Shown here: piece by piece, positions 18,992 to 29,778 of the stretch | Numbering within the stretch: the stretch's first letter is position 1 | How the letters are laid out: each line of letters begins with the position of its first letter | Origin: Betaproteobacteria bacterium HGW-Betaproteobacteria-9 | GTDB lineage: Bacteria > Pseudomonadota > Gammaproteobacteria > Burkholderiales > Burkholderiaceae_C | Direction: 5' to 3' | DNA length: 64,000 bases | Assembly: GCA_002842215.1 (NCBI GenBank) | Contig: PHCC01000024.1 | Span: forward strand, 164,471 to 228,470 | Made by a program: the position numbers and the translations under genes | The notes under the pieces: model-generated | What the model saw: only the letters and a program-made list of their open reading frames with translations | The model's database searches: none | Told to the model about the DNA's origin: nothing

Positions 18992-20083
18992 ATGAGCCTC
19001 CAATGCGGCATCGTGGGCCTGCCCAATGTGGGCAAGTCCACCCTTTTCAACGCGCTGACCAAGGCCGGCATCGCCGCCGAAAACTACCCCTTCTGCACCA
19101 TCGAACCCAACACCGGCGTGGTGGAAGTGCCCGATCCGCGCTTGCAGCAACTCGCACAGATCATCACGCCCGAGCGCATCGTGCCGGCCATCGTGGAGTT
19201 CGTGGACATCGCCGGCCTGGTGGCCGGAGCCAGCACGGGTGAAGGCCTGGGCAACAAGTTCCTCGCCCACATCCGCGAAACCGACGCCATCGTCAACGTG
19301 GTGCGCTGCTTCGAAGACGACAACGTGATCCACGTCGCCAACAAGATCGACCCGATCGCCGACATCGAGGTGATCCAGACCGAGCTCTGCCTGGCCGACC
19401 TGGCGGCGGTGGAAAAAGCCATTCACCGTGTGAGCAAGACCGCGCGCTCGGGCGACAAGGAATCCATCAAGCAGCTCGCCATTCTGGAGAAATGCCAGAC
19501 CGCGCTGAACGACACCCAGCCGGTGCGCACCATCGATTTCAGCAAGGAAGAACAGGCCCAGCTCAAGCAGTTCTTCCTGATCACCGCCAAGCCGGCGATG
19601 TTTGTGGCCAACGTGTCGGAAGACGGTTTCGAGAACAACCCGTTCCTCGACCGCTTGCGCGCCTTTGCCGAGAAGCAGAACGCACCCGTGGTCGCCATCT
19701 GCGCCAAGATCGAGGCCGAACTGGCCGAGATGGACGACGCCGACCGGCTCGAATTCCTGAAAGAACTGGGCCAGGACGAACCCGGCCTGAACCGCCTGAT
19801 CCGCGCCGCCTACAAGTTGCTGGGCCTGCAGACCTACTTCACCGCCGGTGTGAAGGAAGTGCGCGCTTGGACCATCCACGTCGGCGACACCGGCCCGCAG
19901 GCCGCGGGCGTGATCCACACCGATTTCGAGAAGGGCTACATCCGCGCCCAGACCATCGCCTTTGACGACTTCATCACCTACAAAGGCGAACAGGGCGCGA
20001 AAGACGCCGGCAAGATGCGCGCCGAGGGCAAGGAATACGTCGTCAAGGATGGCGACGTGATGAACTTCCTGTTCTCGTCCTGA
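18992..20083 (+). CDS. ychF: Ribosome-binding ATPase YchF
   Basis: 363 residues, normal length. [15 protein letters not shown] (P loop), the G2/G3 region [10 protein letters not shown], the altered G4 that favours ATP, and a C-terminal TGS domain ([23 protein letters not shown]). It binds ribosomes and acts in stress responses. The start has the universal [14 protein letters not shown]. Confidence 0.97.
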   Translation: MSLQCGIVGLPNVGKSTLFNALTKAGIAAENYPFCTIEPNTGVVEVPDPRLQQLAQIITPERIVPAIVEFVDIAGLVAGASTGEGLGNKFLAHIRETDAIVNVVRCFEDDNVIHVANKIDPIADIEVIQTELCLADLAAVEKAIHRVSKTARSGDKESIKQLAILEKCQTALNDTQPVRTIDFSKEEQAQLKQFFLITAKPAMFVANVSEDGFENNPFLDRLRAFAEKQNAPVVAICAKIEAELAEMDDADRLEFLKELGQDEPGLNRLIRAAYKLLGLQTYFTAGVKEVRAWTIHVGDTGPQAAGVIHTDFEKGYIRAQTIAFDDFITYKGEQGAKDAGKMRAEGKEYVVKDGDVMNFLFSS

Positions 20084-20091
20084 ACGCGGCC

Positions 20092-20865
20092 ATGTCCAAT
20101 ACCGGCCGGTCCGAACCCCAACGCCTGGCCAAACGCCTGGCCGCGCAGCTGCCCTGTTCGCGCAGCGATGCCGAACGCTACATCGCCGGGGGCTGGGTGC
20201 GGGTGGACGGCGCGGTGGTCGAAGAGCCCATGGCGCGGGTGCACGACGGTCAGACCGTGGCGCTGGACCCCAAGGCCAAGCTGGAGTCGCTGGACTCCGT
20301 GACGCTGATCTGGCACAAGCCCGCGGGCCGGGCGCTGCCGGAAGGTTCGCCCTTGCCCGATGCGCTGGCGGCCGAGCTGTTCACCAACGCCAACCGGTTC
20401 AAGGGCGACCGTTCGGGCGTGCGGCCGCTCAAGGCACACCGCCACAAGCTGCTGCCCGTGGCCCCGTTGTCCACCCCCATGAGTGGCCTGATGGTGTTCA
20501 CACAGAACCCCGGCGTGGCGCGCAAGATCTCGGACGATTCGGCGCAGCTCGAACACGAGTGGCTGGTCGAGGTGGCGGCCGATCCTGAGCTGGACGACGA
20601 ATCCCGGCGCGAAGCGGTGTTGAAGTCGATCGGTAAAGCCCTGTTTTTCGACGGCTGGAGCGTTCCCTCGGCACGCGCCAGCTGGCAGAGTGAACACCGC
20701 CTGCGCCTGGCCATCAAGGGCACGCGACCGGGTCAGGTGGAGCACCTGTGTGAACGGGCGGGCCTGCAGCTGGTGGCGGTCAGACGTCTGCGCATGGGCC
20801 GCATCGCCCTCACGGGGCTGCCCGTTGGCGAGTGGCGTTACCTGCTGGGCTACGAACGCTTCTGA
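20092..20865 (+). CDS. RsuA/RluF-like pseudouridine synthase homologue, catalytic Asp missing
   Basis: 257 residues. An S4 RNA-binding domain (about 10-60, CSRSDAERYIAGGWVRVDG) precedes a pseudouridine-synthase fold, with the HKPAG motif at 75-79 and a C-terminal RLRMGRIALTGLPVGEWRYL typical of RsuA/RluB/E/F. The catalytic loop, normally GRLDxxTSGL, reads APLSTPMSGL (124-133): Ser127 stands where the essential Asp should be and Pro125 replaces the Arg. It is therefore probably inactive as a synthase but may still bind rRNA. The frame is intact. It follows ychF by 8 bp. Confidence 0.85.
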   Translation: MSNTGRSEPQRLAKRLAAQLPCSRSDAERYIAGGWVRVDGAVVEEPMARVHDGQTVALDPKAKLESLDSVTLIWHKPAGRALPEGSPLPDALAAELFTNANRFKGDRSGVRPLKAHRHKLLPVAPLSTPMSGLMVFTQNPGVARKISDDSAQLEHEWLVEVAADPELDDESRREAVLKSIGKALFFDGWSVPSARASWQSEHRLRLAIKGTRPGQVEHLCERAGLQLVAVRRLRMGRIALTGLPVGEWRYLLGYERF

Positions 20866-20969
20866 CAAGAGCCCGCCATTCAGGCGATAACGGCGTTGCA
20901 TCGCCTTGCCGTGCTGCGGCACTGTCCGCGGCGCTGCGCCTTGTTCTCACCTGAATGGCGGGCTCTTGT
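20865..20969. repeat. Palindromic intergenic element with 20-bp perfect arms
   Basis: The arms at 20865-20884 and 20950-20969 are exact inverted copies (CCTGAATGGCGGGCTCTTGT on the right). The 65-bp interior is itself partly symmetric. It fills the whole space between two convergent genes. The left arm begins at the last base of the pseudouridine-synthase stop. The right arm encodes the last residues of the MFS protein (HKSPPF). It may act as a bidirectional terminator or be a REP-like dispersed element. Confidence 0.75.
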
Positions 20970-22134
20970 GCAGCCGTGCGGCCCACGCGCTCAGGGCCAT
21001 CGCAAGGATCAGCACCACCAGCCCCACCTGGTGCAGGCGCAGCATGTGCCCTTGCGCGATCAGGAGGCCACCCAGCGCTGCGCCCAGCGCCTGTCCGCCG
21101 TACATCGCGGAGGTGTTGAGCGCAACCGTGGCCGGGGCCAGCACCGGCGACAGGTGGACCAGCCGGGCCTGCTGCGCCGAGTTGCAGGCGAAGCAACCCA
21201 GCGCCCAGGGCACCAGCACCAGCGCCTGTTGCCAGAAGCCCGCCTGACCCAGCGGCCAGAGCAGCAGCGTCAGCACCATCGCGCCGAGCGTGAGCAACAC
21301 GGCGCGCGGTGCGCCGATGCGGTCTATCCAGCGCGAAAGACCCACGTTGCCGGCCAGGCCGAAGGCGCCAAACCACAGGAACATCAGCGAGAGCGCACCG
21401 CCGCCCAGACCGAGGGTCTGGAAGAAATAGGGTGCGAAGTACGAAAACAGCGTGAACTGACCGAAGGCCGAGAGCAGCGTGACGCCCACGGCGAGCATGA
21501 GGGGCGCCGAGCCCAGGGTCTGCCCCCAGGCTTGGCGCGACAGCGCCGCCGGGCGGATGCCGTCGGGCATTGCCCGCCACACCCACGCGGCGCTGATCAG
21601 AGACATCAAGGCCACCAGGCCAAAGGCCCAGCGCCAGCCCAGCGTGCCGCCGATCCAGGCCGAGAGCGGCATGCCCATGACCGAGGCTACCGACCAGCCC
21701 AGGAACACGAAGGTGATGGCGCGACCGCGCTGGGCCGGCGACACCAGCAGCCCGACGCTGGCGGCGGCCTGGGGTGTGAAGACGGCGGGTGCGATGACGG
21801 CGAGCACGCGCAGCGGCAACAGCGTGGCGTAGCTCGGCGCCAGTGCGCAGATGGTTGTGAGCAGGGCGTACCACACCAACGAGAGCGTGAGCAGCCGGCG
21901 GCGGTCCCAGCCCGCCACGAGCGTGGCGAAAGCGGGCGCGCCCAGGCCCATCAGGATGGCGGCCGCGGTGATGAGCTGGCCGGCCTGGGGAATCGACACG
22001 TTCAGCGAGGCGCTGATGTCGTTGAGCGTGCCGGGCACCACCATGACCCCGGTGCCAATGACGAAGTTGCCCATCATCAGGGCCCACAGCGAGCGGGGCA
22101 GGGCTTTGTCGGTCGGTGGAATGGTGGTGGTCAT
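20947..22134 (-). CDS. MFS transporter, DHA1-like
   Basis: 395 residues, about 12 membrane helices, with the MFS motif between helices 2 and 3 (AGWDRRRLLTL) and an LVSPAQRGRAITFVF loop typical of arabinose-efflux/multidrug members. The substrate is unknown. The start at 22134 (MTTTIPPTDKALPRS) gives a standard short N tail. The last codons and stop lie in the right arm of the palindromic element at 20865-20969. Confidence 0.88.
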   Translation of the reverse strand: MTTTIPPTDKALPRSLWALMMGNFVIGTGVMVVPGTLNDISASLNVSIPQAGQLITAAAILMGLGAPAFATLVAGWDRRRLLTLSLVWYALLTTICALAPSYATLLPLRVLAVIAPAVFTPQAAASVGLLVSPAQRGRAITFVFLGWSVASVMGMPLSAWIGGTLGWRWAFGLVALMSLISAAWVWRAMPDGIRPAALSRQAWGQTLGSAPLMLAVGVTLLSAFGQFTLFSYFAPYFFQTLGLGGGALSLMFLWFGAFGLAGNVGLSRWIDRIGAPRAVLLTLGAMVLTLLLWPLGQAGFWQQALVLVPWALGCFACNSAQQARLVHLSPVLAPATVALNTSAMYGGQALGAALGGLLIAQGHMLRLHQVGLVVLILAMALSAWAARLHKSPPFR

Positions 22135-22189
22135 GCCGGGCGGAGTGGATTCGCAGCGGCAGAGTATGGGTGGCACGACACGGGCGGCG

Positions 22190-22675
22190 TCAGAACGGCA
22201 GTCCCCCAGGGAACACCCACAGCAGGCCGGCGGTGATTGTGAAGTAGCGCGCAAATTTGCCGACCGCCATGTAGCCCACGCAGGGCCAGAAAGGGAAGCG
22301 CAGCCAGCCGGCCACTGCGCAGATCGGATCGCCCACGCCGGGCAGCCAGGACAGCAGGCAGGTCTTGGGGCCGAAGCGCTCCAGCCAGTCCAGCACACGC
22401 ACGTGGGTCGGGTGGCCGTGGCGCGCCTTGTCGACCACGCGGTGCGCGCCGTAGCCCATCCACCAGCTGACAGCGCCACCCAGTGTGTTGCCGGCGGTGG
22501 CGACCAGGATGGTGGGCCAGAACAGCTCGGGGTTGAGCTTGATGAGGGCGAACACCGCGGGCTCCGAGCCCATCGGCAGCAAGGTGGCCGAGATGAACGC
22601 GACCAGAAAGACCGTGCTCAGGCCCACCTCGGGCAGGGCCAGCGTGTGCAGCAGCGAAACGATCCAGGCGGGCAT
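22190..22675 (-). CDS. yqaA: YqaA family membrane protein (SNARE-associated/DedA-like)
   Basis: 161 residues with four or five hydrophobic helices and the family phrases FISATLLPMGSEPAVFAL, GNTLGG and LSWLPGVGDPICAVAG. It is a small relative of DedA-type proteins, which act in membrane-lipid handling; YqaA itself is uncharacterised. It is divergent from dusB. Confidence 0.9.
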   Translation of the reverse strand: MPAWIVSLLHTLALPEVGLSTVFLVAFISATLLPMGSEPAVFALIKLNPELFWPTILVATAGNTLGGAVSWWMGYGAHRVVDKARHGHPTHVRVLDWLERFGPKTCLLSWLPGVGDPICAVAGWLRFPFWPCVGYMAVGKFARYFTITAGLLWVFPGGLPF

Positions 22676-22812
22676 GGGCGGAGGGGGAGTTCGTGGAATG
22701 CGAGAGCATATCGCCTGCTGAAAAAACAGGCAGATACAATGCCCATCCCCCGCCTGCGAAATGTCCGCACCGCGGTGGTCCCTCCAAACCCGCCATCCGA
22801 CTCGCCCCTTCC

Positions 22813-23853
22813 ATGCAACTGGGTCCGTTCACCCTGCCCAATGCCCTTTTCGTCGCGCCCATGGCCGGCGTGACGGACCGGCCGTTCCGCAAGCTCTGCA
22901 AGCGGCTTGGGGCGGGCTATGCCGTGAGCGAGATGGTGACCTCGCGGCCGGATCTGCAGGACAGCCTGAAGACCTCGCGCCGCGCCGACCACAGCGGCGA
23001 GCCCGGGCCCATTGCGGTGCAGATCGCCGGCACCGACGCGGCCATGATGGCCGACGCCGCGCGCTACAACATCGACCGCGGCGCGCAGATCATCGACATC
23101 AACATGGGCTGCCCGGCCAAGAAGGTCTGCAACAAGTGGGCCGGTTCCGCGTTGATGCAGGACGAGGCGCTGGCCATCGAGATCGTGCAAGCCGTGGTGG
23201 CCGCTGCCGCGCCGCACGGCGTTCCGGTCACGCTGAAGATGCGCACCGGCTGGTGCGCCGACGTGCGCAATGCGCCGGTGATTGCGCTGGCGGCCGAAGC
23301 CGCTGGCGTGATGATGCTCACCGTGCACGGCCGCACCCGCGAGCAGGGCTACAAAGGCTTCGCCGAACACGACACCGTGGCCCACATCAAGAGCCGCGTG
23401 AACATTCCGGTGGTGGCCAATGGCGACATCACCAGCCCGCAGCAGGCGCGCGACGTTCTGAAGCGCACCGGCGCCGACGCCATCATGATCGGCCGCGCCG
23501 CCCAAGGCCGACCCTGGATCTTCCGCGAAATCGCGCACTTTCTGGCCACCGGCGAGGTGCTGCCGCCGCCCGATCTGCTGGAAGTGAAGGCCTGGCTGCT
23601 CGATCACCTGCTGGACCACTACAGCCTCTACGGCGACTTCACCGGCGTGCGCAGTGCGCGCAAACACCTGGGCTGGTACGCCGCAGCGTTGCCGATCCCG
23701 GCGAGCGAGGCGCTCGCCTTTCGCCAGCGCATCAACACACTGACCACCGTCGAGGCGCAGTTGCAGTGTGTGGGCGAGAGCATCGACGCCTGGGCCGCTG
23801 CGGGCTACAACGACATGAACCTTCAAGAAGAAAACTGGAAACTGGCCGCATGA
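22813..23853 (+). CDS. dusB: tRNA-dihydrouridine synthase B
   Basis: 346 residues. It has the FMN-binding TIM barrel with APMAGVTDRPFR, NMGCPAKKVCNK (catalytic Cys), TLKMRTGW, TVHGRTREQGY and NGDITSPQQA. It reduces uridines in the tRNA D loop with NADPH. The start at 22813 matches MQLGPFTLPNALFVAPMAG. fis overlaps its stop by ATGA, the dusB-fis operon conserved in proteobacteria. Confidence 0.96.
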   Translation: MQLGPFTLPNALFVAPMAGVTDRPFRKLCKRLGAGYAVSEMVTSRPDLQDSLKTSRRADHSGEPGPIAVQIAGTDAAMMADAARYNIDRGAQIIDINMGCPAKKVCNKWAGSALMQDEALAIEIVQAVVAAAAPHGVPVTLKMRTGWCADVRNAPVIALAAEAAGVMMLTVHGRTREQGYKGFAEHDTVAHIKSRVNIPVVANGDITSPQQARDVLKRTGADAIMIGRAAQGRPWIFREIAHFLATGEVLPPPDLLEVKAWLLDHLLDHYSLYGDFTGVRSARKHLGWYAAALPIPASEALAFRQRINTLTTVEAQLQCVGESIDAWAAAGYNDMNLQEENWKLAA

Positions 23854-24089
23854 GTAACCACAACAACCTGCACGACTGTGTGCGTTCCAGTCTGGAAGAG
23901 TATTTCCGCGACCTCAACGGCACCGACCCCGCCGGACTGCACGACATGCTGCTCAAGGCGGTCGAGAAACCGCTGCTCGAAGTCGTGATGCAGCAGTCAC
24001 AGAACAACCAGTCGCGTGCGGCGCAATGGCTGGGTCTGAACCGCAACACCCTGCGCAAGAAGCTGCTGGAGCACAAGCTCATCGATTGA
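23850..24089 (+). CDS. fis: DNA-binding protein Fis
   Basis: 79 residues, shorter than the 98-residue enterobacterial Fis because the N-terminal beta-hairpin part is reduced, as usual in betaproteobacteria. The C-terminal helix-turn-helix is [21 protein letters not shown]. It bends DNA as a dimer and acts as a nucleoid protein and global regulator. Its ATG overlaps the dusB stop. Confidence 0.95.
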   Translation: MSNHNNLHDCVRSSLEEYFRDLNGTDPAGLHDMLLKAVEKPLLEVVMQQSQNNQSRAAQWLGLNRNTLRKKLLEHKLID

Positions 24090-24141
24090 GCACCTGCGGC
24101 CTTGCACGAATCGAATTCAAAACCTCCCGAGACCCCTTCCC

Positions 24142-25728
<1,587 letters not shown>

Positions 25729-25793
25729 TGGACCTACCGGGCGCTTCGCGAGAAGTGCCAGACTCCCTCTCCCTCTGGGAGAGGGTTTGGGTG

Positions 25794-25820
25794 AGGGCTC
25801 TTCGGAGCCCTTTTCTTTTT
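25794..25820 (+). terminator. Rho-independent terminator of purH
   Basis: AGGGCTC and GAGCCCT close on a TTCG tetraloop, followed by TTTTCTTTTT. A second perfect stem just upstream (CCCTCTCCC-TCT-GGGAGAGGG, 25765-25785) may add to the stop. Both lie 40-90 bp past the purH stop. Confidence 0.9.
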
Positions 25821-25888
25821 CCTCCCGCTGCTTTTGCGTGTGTGCTGCTTCTCGCCAGCACGGTGGGAGGGCAGGGAGTCGGGGCATC

Positions 25889-26232
25889 CGTTCTCCGGCG
25901 CACCTCGCGGGCGGCTGTTCGGGTCCGCACAGATGGCTTCGTGAACACCGGATGGGCGCTCACCCTCCGTGGCAACCGCGAATGGAGCCTGCGACCGGAC
26001 TACCCCAACCCCCTACCCCACTCGCGGGTAGGCGCGCCCAAATGCAACAATCAAAGCGTTGGTTTCGATGGGTTGCTGTCGGCGTGCCCACGCGAAGTTG
26101 AAGGTGGGTGGTGCGGGCTGACGGGCGCAGGCTCCATTCGCGGTTGCCACAAAGTCCGCGTGCCAACACCGCCGTTGACGAACCGAAGCAGGCGCACCAG
26201 AAACAGCCACCTGCGAGCTGAGCCGGAGAACG
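25889..26232. repeat. About 345-bp imperfect inverted repeat in a gene-free stretch
   Basis: The 604 bases between purH and hemL (25729-26332) hold no convincing gene. After the purH terminator they consist mainly of two diverged inverted copies. The inner arms are perfect for 25 bp (25969-25993 with 26126-26150, core CGCAGGCTCCATTCGCGG). The outer arms match over about 34 bp with few changes (25889-25922 with 26199-26232, including GCCGGAGAACG). The centre has weaker symmetry. Read as protein, both arms give GNREWSLRP by chance of symmetry, which is not evidence of coding. Confidence 0.75.
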
Positions 26233-26283
26233 ACAGCTCCACCATCCACCTGGCGCGAGGTTGGCGGGAAACGCAACGATACA

Positions 26284-26313
26284 AACAAAACGGCCGGACA
26301 AAGCCGGCCGTTG
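26284..26313 (-). terminator. Rho-independent terminator of hemL
   Basis: AACGGCCGG and CCGGCCGTT form a 9-bp stem around a six-base loop. On the minus strand the stem is followed by a T-rich run (TTTGTTTG), 20 bp past the hemL stop. Confidence 0.85.
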
Positions 26314-26332
26314 GGACGCCACGTAAGAGCGC

Positions 26333-27634
26333 TTACTTGCCCAGCAGCTTGAACACGTCCCGAGCAGCCGAAACGGTATCGGCAATGTCCTGCGCCGTGT
26401 GCGCTGCGCTCACGAACCCGGCTTCGTACAACGCGGGCGCGATGTAAACGCCGCGGTCCAGCAGGCCGTGGAACAGTGTGTTGAAGGTGGGTCCGTCGGT
26501 CGTCATGACCTTGGCGTAGTTCTGCGGCAGCTCATCGAACAGGAAGAAGCCGAACATGCCGCCCTGGCTGTCGCCGCACAACGTCACGCCTTCGGCCGCC
26601 GCGGCGGCGGTCAGTCCGCTCACCAGTGACTGCGTGGTGGCCGACAGCGCTTCATAGAACCCGGGTTTCTGGATCTCTTTCAGCGTCGCCAGTCCGCAAG
26701 CCGTGGCCACCGGGTTGCCGCTCAGCGTGCCGGCCTGGTACACACCGCCCAATGGGGCGAGTTGCTCCATCACCTCGCGCTTGGCGCCGAAGGCCGCCAG
26801 CGGCATGCCGCCACCGATCACCTTGCCCATCACCGTCATGTCGGGCTCGAAGCCGGGGATGAGCTGGGCGTACACGCTCTGCGCGCCACCGAGCGCGACG
26901 CGGAATCCCGTCATCACCTCGTCAAAAGCCAGCAGCGCACCGTGCTGCGTGCACAGCTCGCGGCAGCGCTTCATGAACGGCACGCTGGCGCGCACGAAGT
27001 TCATGTTGCCCGCGATCGGCTCGATGATCAGGCAGGCCACATCCGGGCCGTGCTCGACGAATGCGGCTTCGAGTTGTTCGACGTTGTTGTACTCGAGCAC
27101 GATGGTGTGCTGCACCACCTCGGGCGGCACGCCCGCGCTGGTCGGGTTGCCAAACGTGGCCAGACCCGAGCCGGCTTTCACCAGCAGCGCGTCCGCATGG
27201 CCGTGGTAGCAGCCTTCGAACTTGATGATCTTCTTGCGGCCGGTCGCGCCGCGCGCCAGGCGGATCGTGCTCATGCCGGCTTCGGTGCCCGAACTCACCA
27301 GGCGCACCATGTCGATGCTGGGCACGAGTTTGATGATCTCTTCGGCCAGTTCGACTTCGCGCTCGGTCGGCGCGCCGTAAGAGAAGCCTTCCAGCACGGC
27401 TTTCTGTACCGCTTCCACCACCGCCGGGTGACCGTGGCCCAGGATCATCGGGCCCCAGGAGCCGATGTAGTCGATGTACTTCTGGCCGTTGGCGTCCCAG
27501 AAATACGCGCCTTGTGCGCGCTGCACAAAACGCGGCGTGCCGCCCACGGCGCGGAACGCGCGCACGGGCGAGTTCACGCCACCGGGGATCAGGGCTTTGG
27601 CGCGGTCAAACAGTTCTTGGTTGCGGTCGGTCAT
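26333..27634 (-). CDS. hemL: Glutamate-1-semialdehyde 2,1-aminomutase HemL
   Basis: 433 residues, class III aminotransferase fold. It has [15 protein letters not shown], the phosphate-binding [22 protein letters not shown], and the PLP lysine in [10 protein letters not shown]. It makes 5-aminolevulinate, the tetrapyrrole precursor, from glutamate-1-semialdehyde. It starts 9 bp after the thiD stop, so the two are co-transcribed. Confidence 0.97.
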   Translation of the reverse strand: MTDRNQELFDRAKALIPGGVNSPVRAFRAVGGTPRFVQRAQGAYFWDANGQKYIDYIGSWGPMILGHGHPAVVEAVQKAVLEGFSYGAPTEREVELAEEIIKLVPSIDMVRLVSSGTEAGMSTIRLARGATGRKKIIKFEGCYHGHADALLVKAGSGLATFGNPTSAGVPPEVVQHTIVLEYNNVEQLEAAFVEHGPDVACLIIEPIAGNMNFVRASVPFMKRCRELCTQHGALLAFDEVMTGFRVALGGAQSVYAQLIPGFEPDMTVMGKVIGGGMPLAAFGAKREVMEQLAPLGGVYQAGTLSGNPVATACGLATLKEIQKPGFYEALSATTQSLVSGLTAAAAAEGVTLCGDSQGGMFGFFLFDELPQNYAKVMTTDGPTFNTLFHGLLDRGVYIAPALYEAGFVSAAHTAQDIADTVSAARDVFKLLGK

Positions 27635-27643
27635 GGTGCTTGT

Positions 27644-28579
27644 TCAATGTCTTGTGGTGTCGAGGGGGAAATCGTCGGCGTCCAGCGTGCTGTCGGATGA
27701 GCTGTCGGCTGCGCCCGCCTCGTCTTCTCCGTCGTCATCGTGGGCCCAGAACAGCCGGTCCGGCACGGCATGGCCCATGCCCGGTTGAAAACCGGCATCT
27801 AGGCACTGGTCCAGGTAGGTGAGCGCCTCGGCGCAGGCTGATTGCAGGTCGGAACCGCCCGCGATCAGGGCGCACAGCGCCGCTGACAGGGTGTCGCCGG
27901 CGCCGCTGAAGGTGGCTTCGAAACGCTCATAGCGCGCCGAGGCCAGCACCGTCTCCGGGCTGGCGAGGTGGCTTTCCAGGTATTGATCGGCGGCATTGAA
28001 TCCGGTCACCAGCGTGTAGGGCACTCCATGCACGGCGGCGGCCCGCGCCACCTCGCGCGGGTTGGGTGCGCGATCGCCTTCCCATTCCGGCAGCAGCCAG
28101 CGGCAGAGGGTACTGTGGTTGCCGACCAACACCGTGGTCTGGGGCAGCAACAATTCGGCGCAGGCATCCAGGTAGGTTTCGATGGCCATGTCGTCCCACC
28201 AGGACAGGTCGGGCATGTAGGTGATCACCGGCACTTCAGCGTAGTCGGTGGTGATGGCTGCGATCGCGCTCAGGTTCTCCGGGCTGCCCACGAAGCCGAC
28301 CTTGAATGCGAGCACCGGCATGTCCTCCAGTGCACAACGCGCCTGGTCGGTCACGGCCTCTTCATCAAAAGCGATGTGGTCGTGTATCTCGGAGGTGTCG
28401 CGCACATAGGCGCCAGTGACCACGGACATGACATGGACCGATGCACTGGACATGGCGGTCAGGTCCGCGCTCAGGCCGCCCGCGCCGCTGGGGTCGTTGG
28501 CGTTGAAAACCATCACGCAGGGCAAAGACGCTTCGCCAGACGCGGCGGCTTCGGTCAGGGACTCGGGGGTGTCGGGCAT
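27644..28579 (-). CDS. thiD: Hydroxymethylpyrimidine (phospho)kinase ThiD
   Basis: 311 residues of the ribokinase fold. NANDPSGAGGLSADL is the substrate and P-loop region and FSGAGDTLSAAL holds the catalytic base. ThiD phosphorylates HMP and HMP-P for thiamine synthesis. It is longer than usual: after the kinase domain there is a tail of about 35 residues rich in Asp, Glu and Ser. The start at 28579 (MPDTPES) leaves about 20 residues before the kinase core. Confidence 0.88.
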   Translation of the reverse strand: MPDTPESLTEAAASGEASLPCVMVFNANDPSGAGGLSADLTAMSSASVHVMSVVTGAYVRDTSEIHDHIAFDEEAVTDQARCALEDMPVLAFKVGFVGSPENLSAIAAITTDYAEVPVITYMPDLSWWDDMAIETYLDACAELLLPQTTVLVGNHSTLCRWLLPEWEGDRAPNPREVARAAAVHGVPYTLVTGFNAADQYLESHLASPETVLASARYERFEATFSGAGDTLSAALCALIAGGSDLQSACAEALTYLDQCLDAGFQPGMGHAVPDRLFWAHDDDGEDEAGAADSSSDSTLDADDFPLDTTRH

Positions 28580-28723
28580 GGAGGTGGACAGGGTGTTCTG
28601 GGCGGGTTGCGCAAGGGCCGGCAGGCGGCTGCGCCCATCAAGGAAGCGGGTGGCCAAGGCCCGACGGCGGCTTCATGTGGCTCGATACAATGATTGCATT
28701 CTAAGACAATGCCCCCTATAACC

Positions 28724-28897
28724 ATGACCGAAACCAAGACTTGGATGTGCCTGATTTGCGGCTGGATCTACGACGAGGCGGCAGGTTCTCCCGAACATGG
28801 CATCGCGCCAGGCACACCCTGGACACAGGTTCCAATGAACTGGACCTGCCCCGAATGCGGTGCCCGCAAGGAAGATTTCGAGATGGTGCAAATCTGA
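28724..28897 (+). CDS. Rubredoxin
   Basis: 57 residues with the two iron-binding pairs CLICGW and CPECGA and the YDEAAGSPEHGIAPGTPW segment. A one-iron electron carrier. Two ATGs are possible (28709 and 28724); neither has a clear ribosome site, and the later one gives the usual rubredoxin N terminus. It lies 80 bp upstream of pilG, with a plausible TACAAT -10 at 28686-28691 ahead of it. Confidence 0.93.
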   Translation: MTETKTWMCLICGWIYDEAAGSPEHGIAPGTPWTQVPMNWTCPECGARKEDFEMVQI

Positions 28898-28977
28898 GGT
28901 TTGTGCCTGGCCCGTTCCGACCGGTCGGGCTCTGAGGTTTCTGCGTCCCCCTGACACGTTTTCTGGAGCCCATCACC

Positions 28978-29373
28978 GTGAGTACGACGCCTGTGCTGAA
29001 AGTTCTGGTGGTCGATGACAGCAACACCATCCGCCGCAGCGCGGAAATCTTCCTCAAGCAGGGTGGCCACGAGGTGCTGCTGGCCGAAGATGGTTTTGAT
29101 GCGCTGGCCAAGATCAACGATTACCAGCCCGACCTGGTGTTCTGCGACATCCTCATGCCGCGTCTGGACGGCTATCAGACCTGTGCCATCATCAAGCGCA
29201 ATGCCCGCTTTGCCAGCATTCCCGTGGTCATGCTGTCTTCCAAGGATGGCGTGTTCGACAAGGCGCGCGGACGCATGGTCGGGTCGCAGGATTACCTCAC
29301 CAAACCCTTCACCAAAGACCAGTTGCTGCAAGCCGTGCAGCAGTTCGGTAACCACCTCACCGGAGCGGCGTGA
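28978..29373 (+). CDS. pilG: Twitching-motility response regulator PilG
   Basis: 131 residues, a stand-alone receiver domain: Asp13 and Asp14 in the acidic pocket, phosphoacceptor Asp57 (VFCDILMP) and Lys109 (LTKPF). In Pseudomonas PilG controls type IV pilus extension through the Pil-Chp system. The start codon is GTG. The stop overlaps the pilH start by one base. Confidence 0.92.
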   Translation: MSTTPVLKVLVVDDSNTIRRSAEIFLKQGGHEVLLAEDGFDALAKINDYQPDLVFCDILMPRLDGYQTCAIIKRNARFASIPVVMLSSKDGVFDKARGRMVGSQDYLTKPFTKDQLLQAVQQFGNHLTGAA

Positions 29374-29738
29374 TGTCCATTAAAAAAATTCTCGTTGTGG
29401 ATGATTCCAAGACCGAACTGATGGTCCTGTCGGACCTGTTGGGGAAAAATGGCTACAACGTGCGCACCGCCGAGAACGCTGAAGAAGCCTTTCGTCGGTT
29501 GAGCGAGGAAAAGCCGGAACTCATTTTGATGGACGTGGTGATGCCCGGTCAGAATGGGTTTCAGTTGACGCGGGCGATCGCACGCGATCCCCAGTACTCC
29601 AGCATTCCCATCATCATGTGCACCAGCAAGAATCAGGAAACCGATCGGGTCTGGGGCATGCGTCAGGGCGCACGCGATTACGTGACCAAGCCGGTGAATG
29701 CCGAGGAACTGCTGTCCAAGATCCGGGCCCTCGGCTGA
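29373..29738 (+). CDS. pilH: Twitching-motility response regulator PilH
   Basis: 121 residues, CheY-like receiver with Asp10/Asp11, Asp54 (LILMDVVMPG), Thr84/Ser85 and Lys106 (VTKPV). PilH acts opposite to PilG, on retraction or as a phosphate sink. A GTG one codon earlier (29370) is possible; the ATG at 29373 overlaps the pilG stop. Confidence 0.92.
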   Translation: MSIKKILVVDDSKTELMVLSDLLGKNGYNVRTAENAEEAFRRLSEEKPELILMDVVMPGQNGFQLTRAIARDPQYSSIPIIMCTSKNQETDRVWGMRQGARDYVTKPVNAEELLSKIRALG

Positions 29739-29778
29739 GGCCGCCGCTCAACGCCAGCGACCGATCCACACCGAGCAC

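Noticed and set aside
22735..22740. TACAAT as -10 of the dusB-fis promoter
   Set aside because: Plausible, with a GC-rich stretch after it, but I found no acceptable -35 at the right distance.
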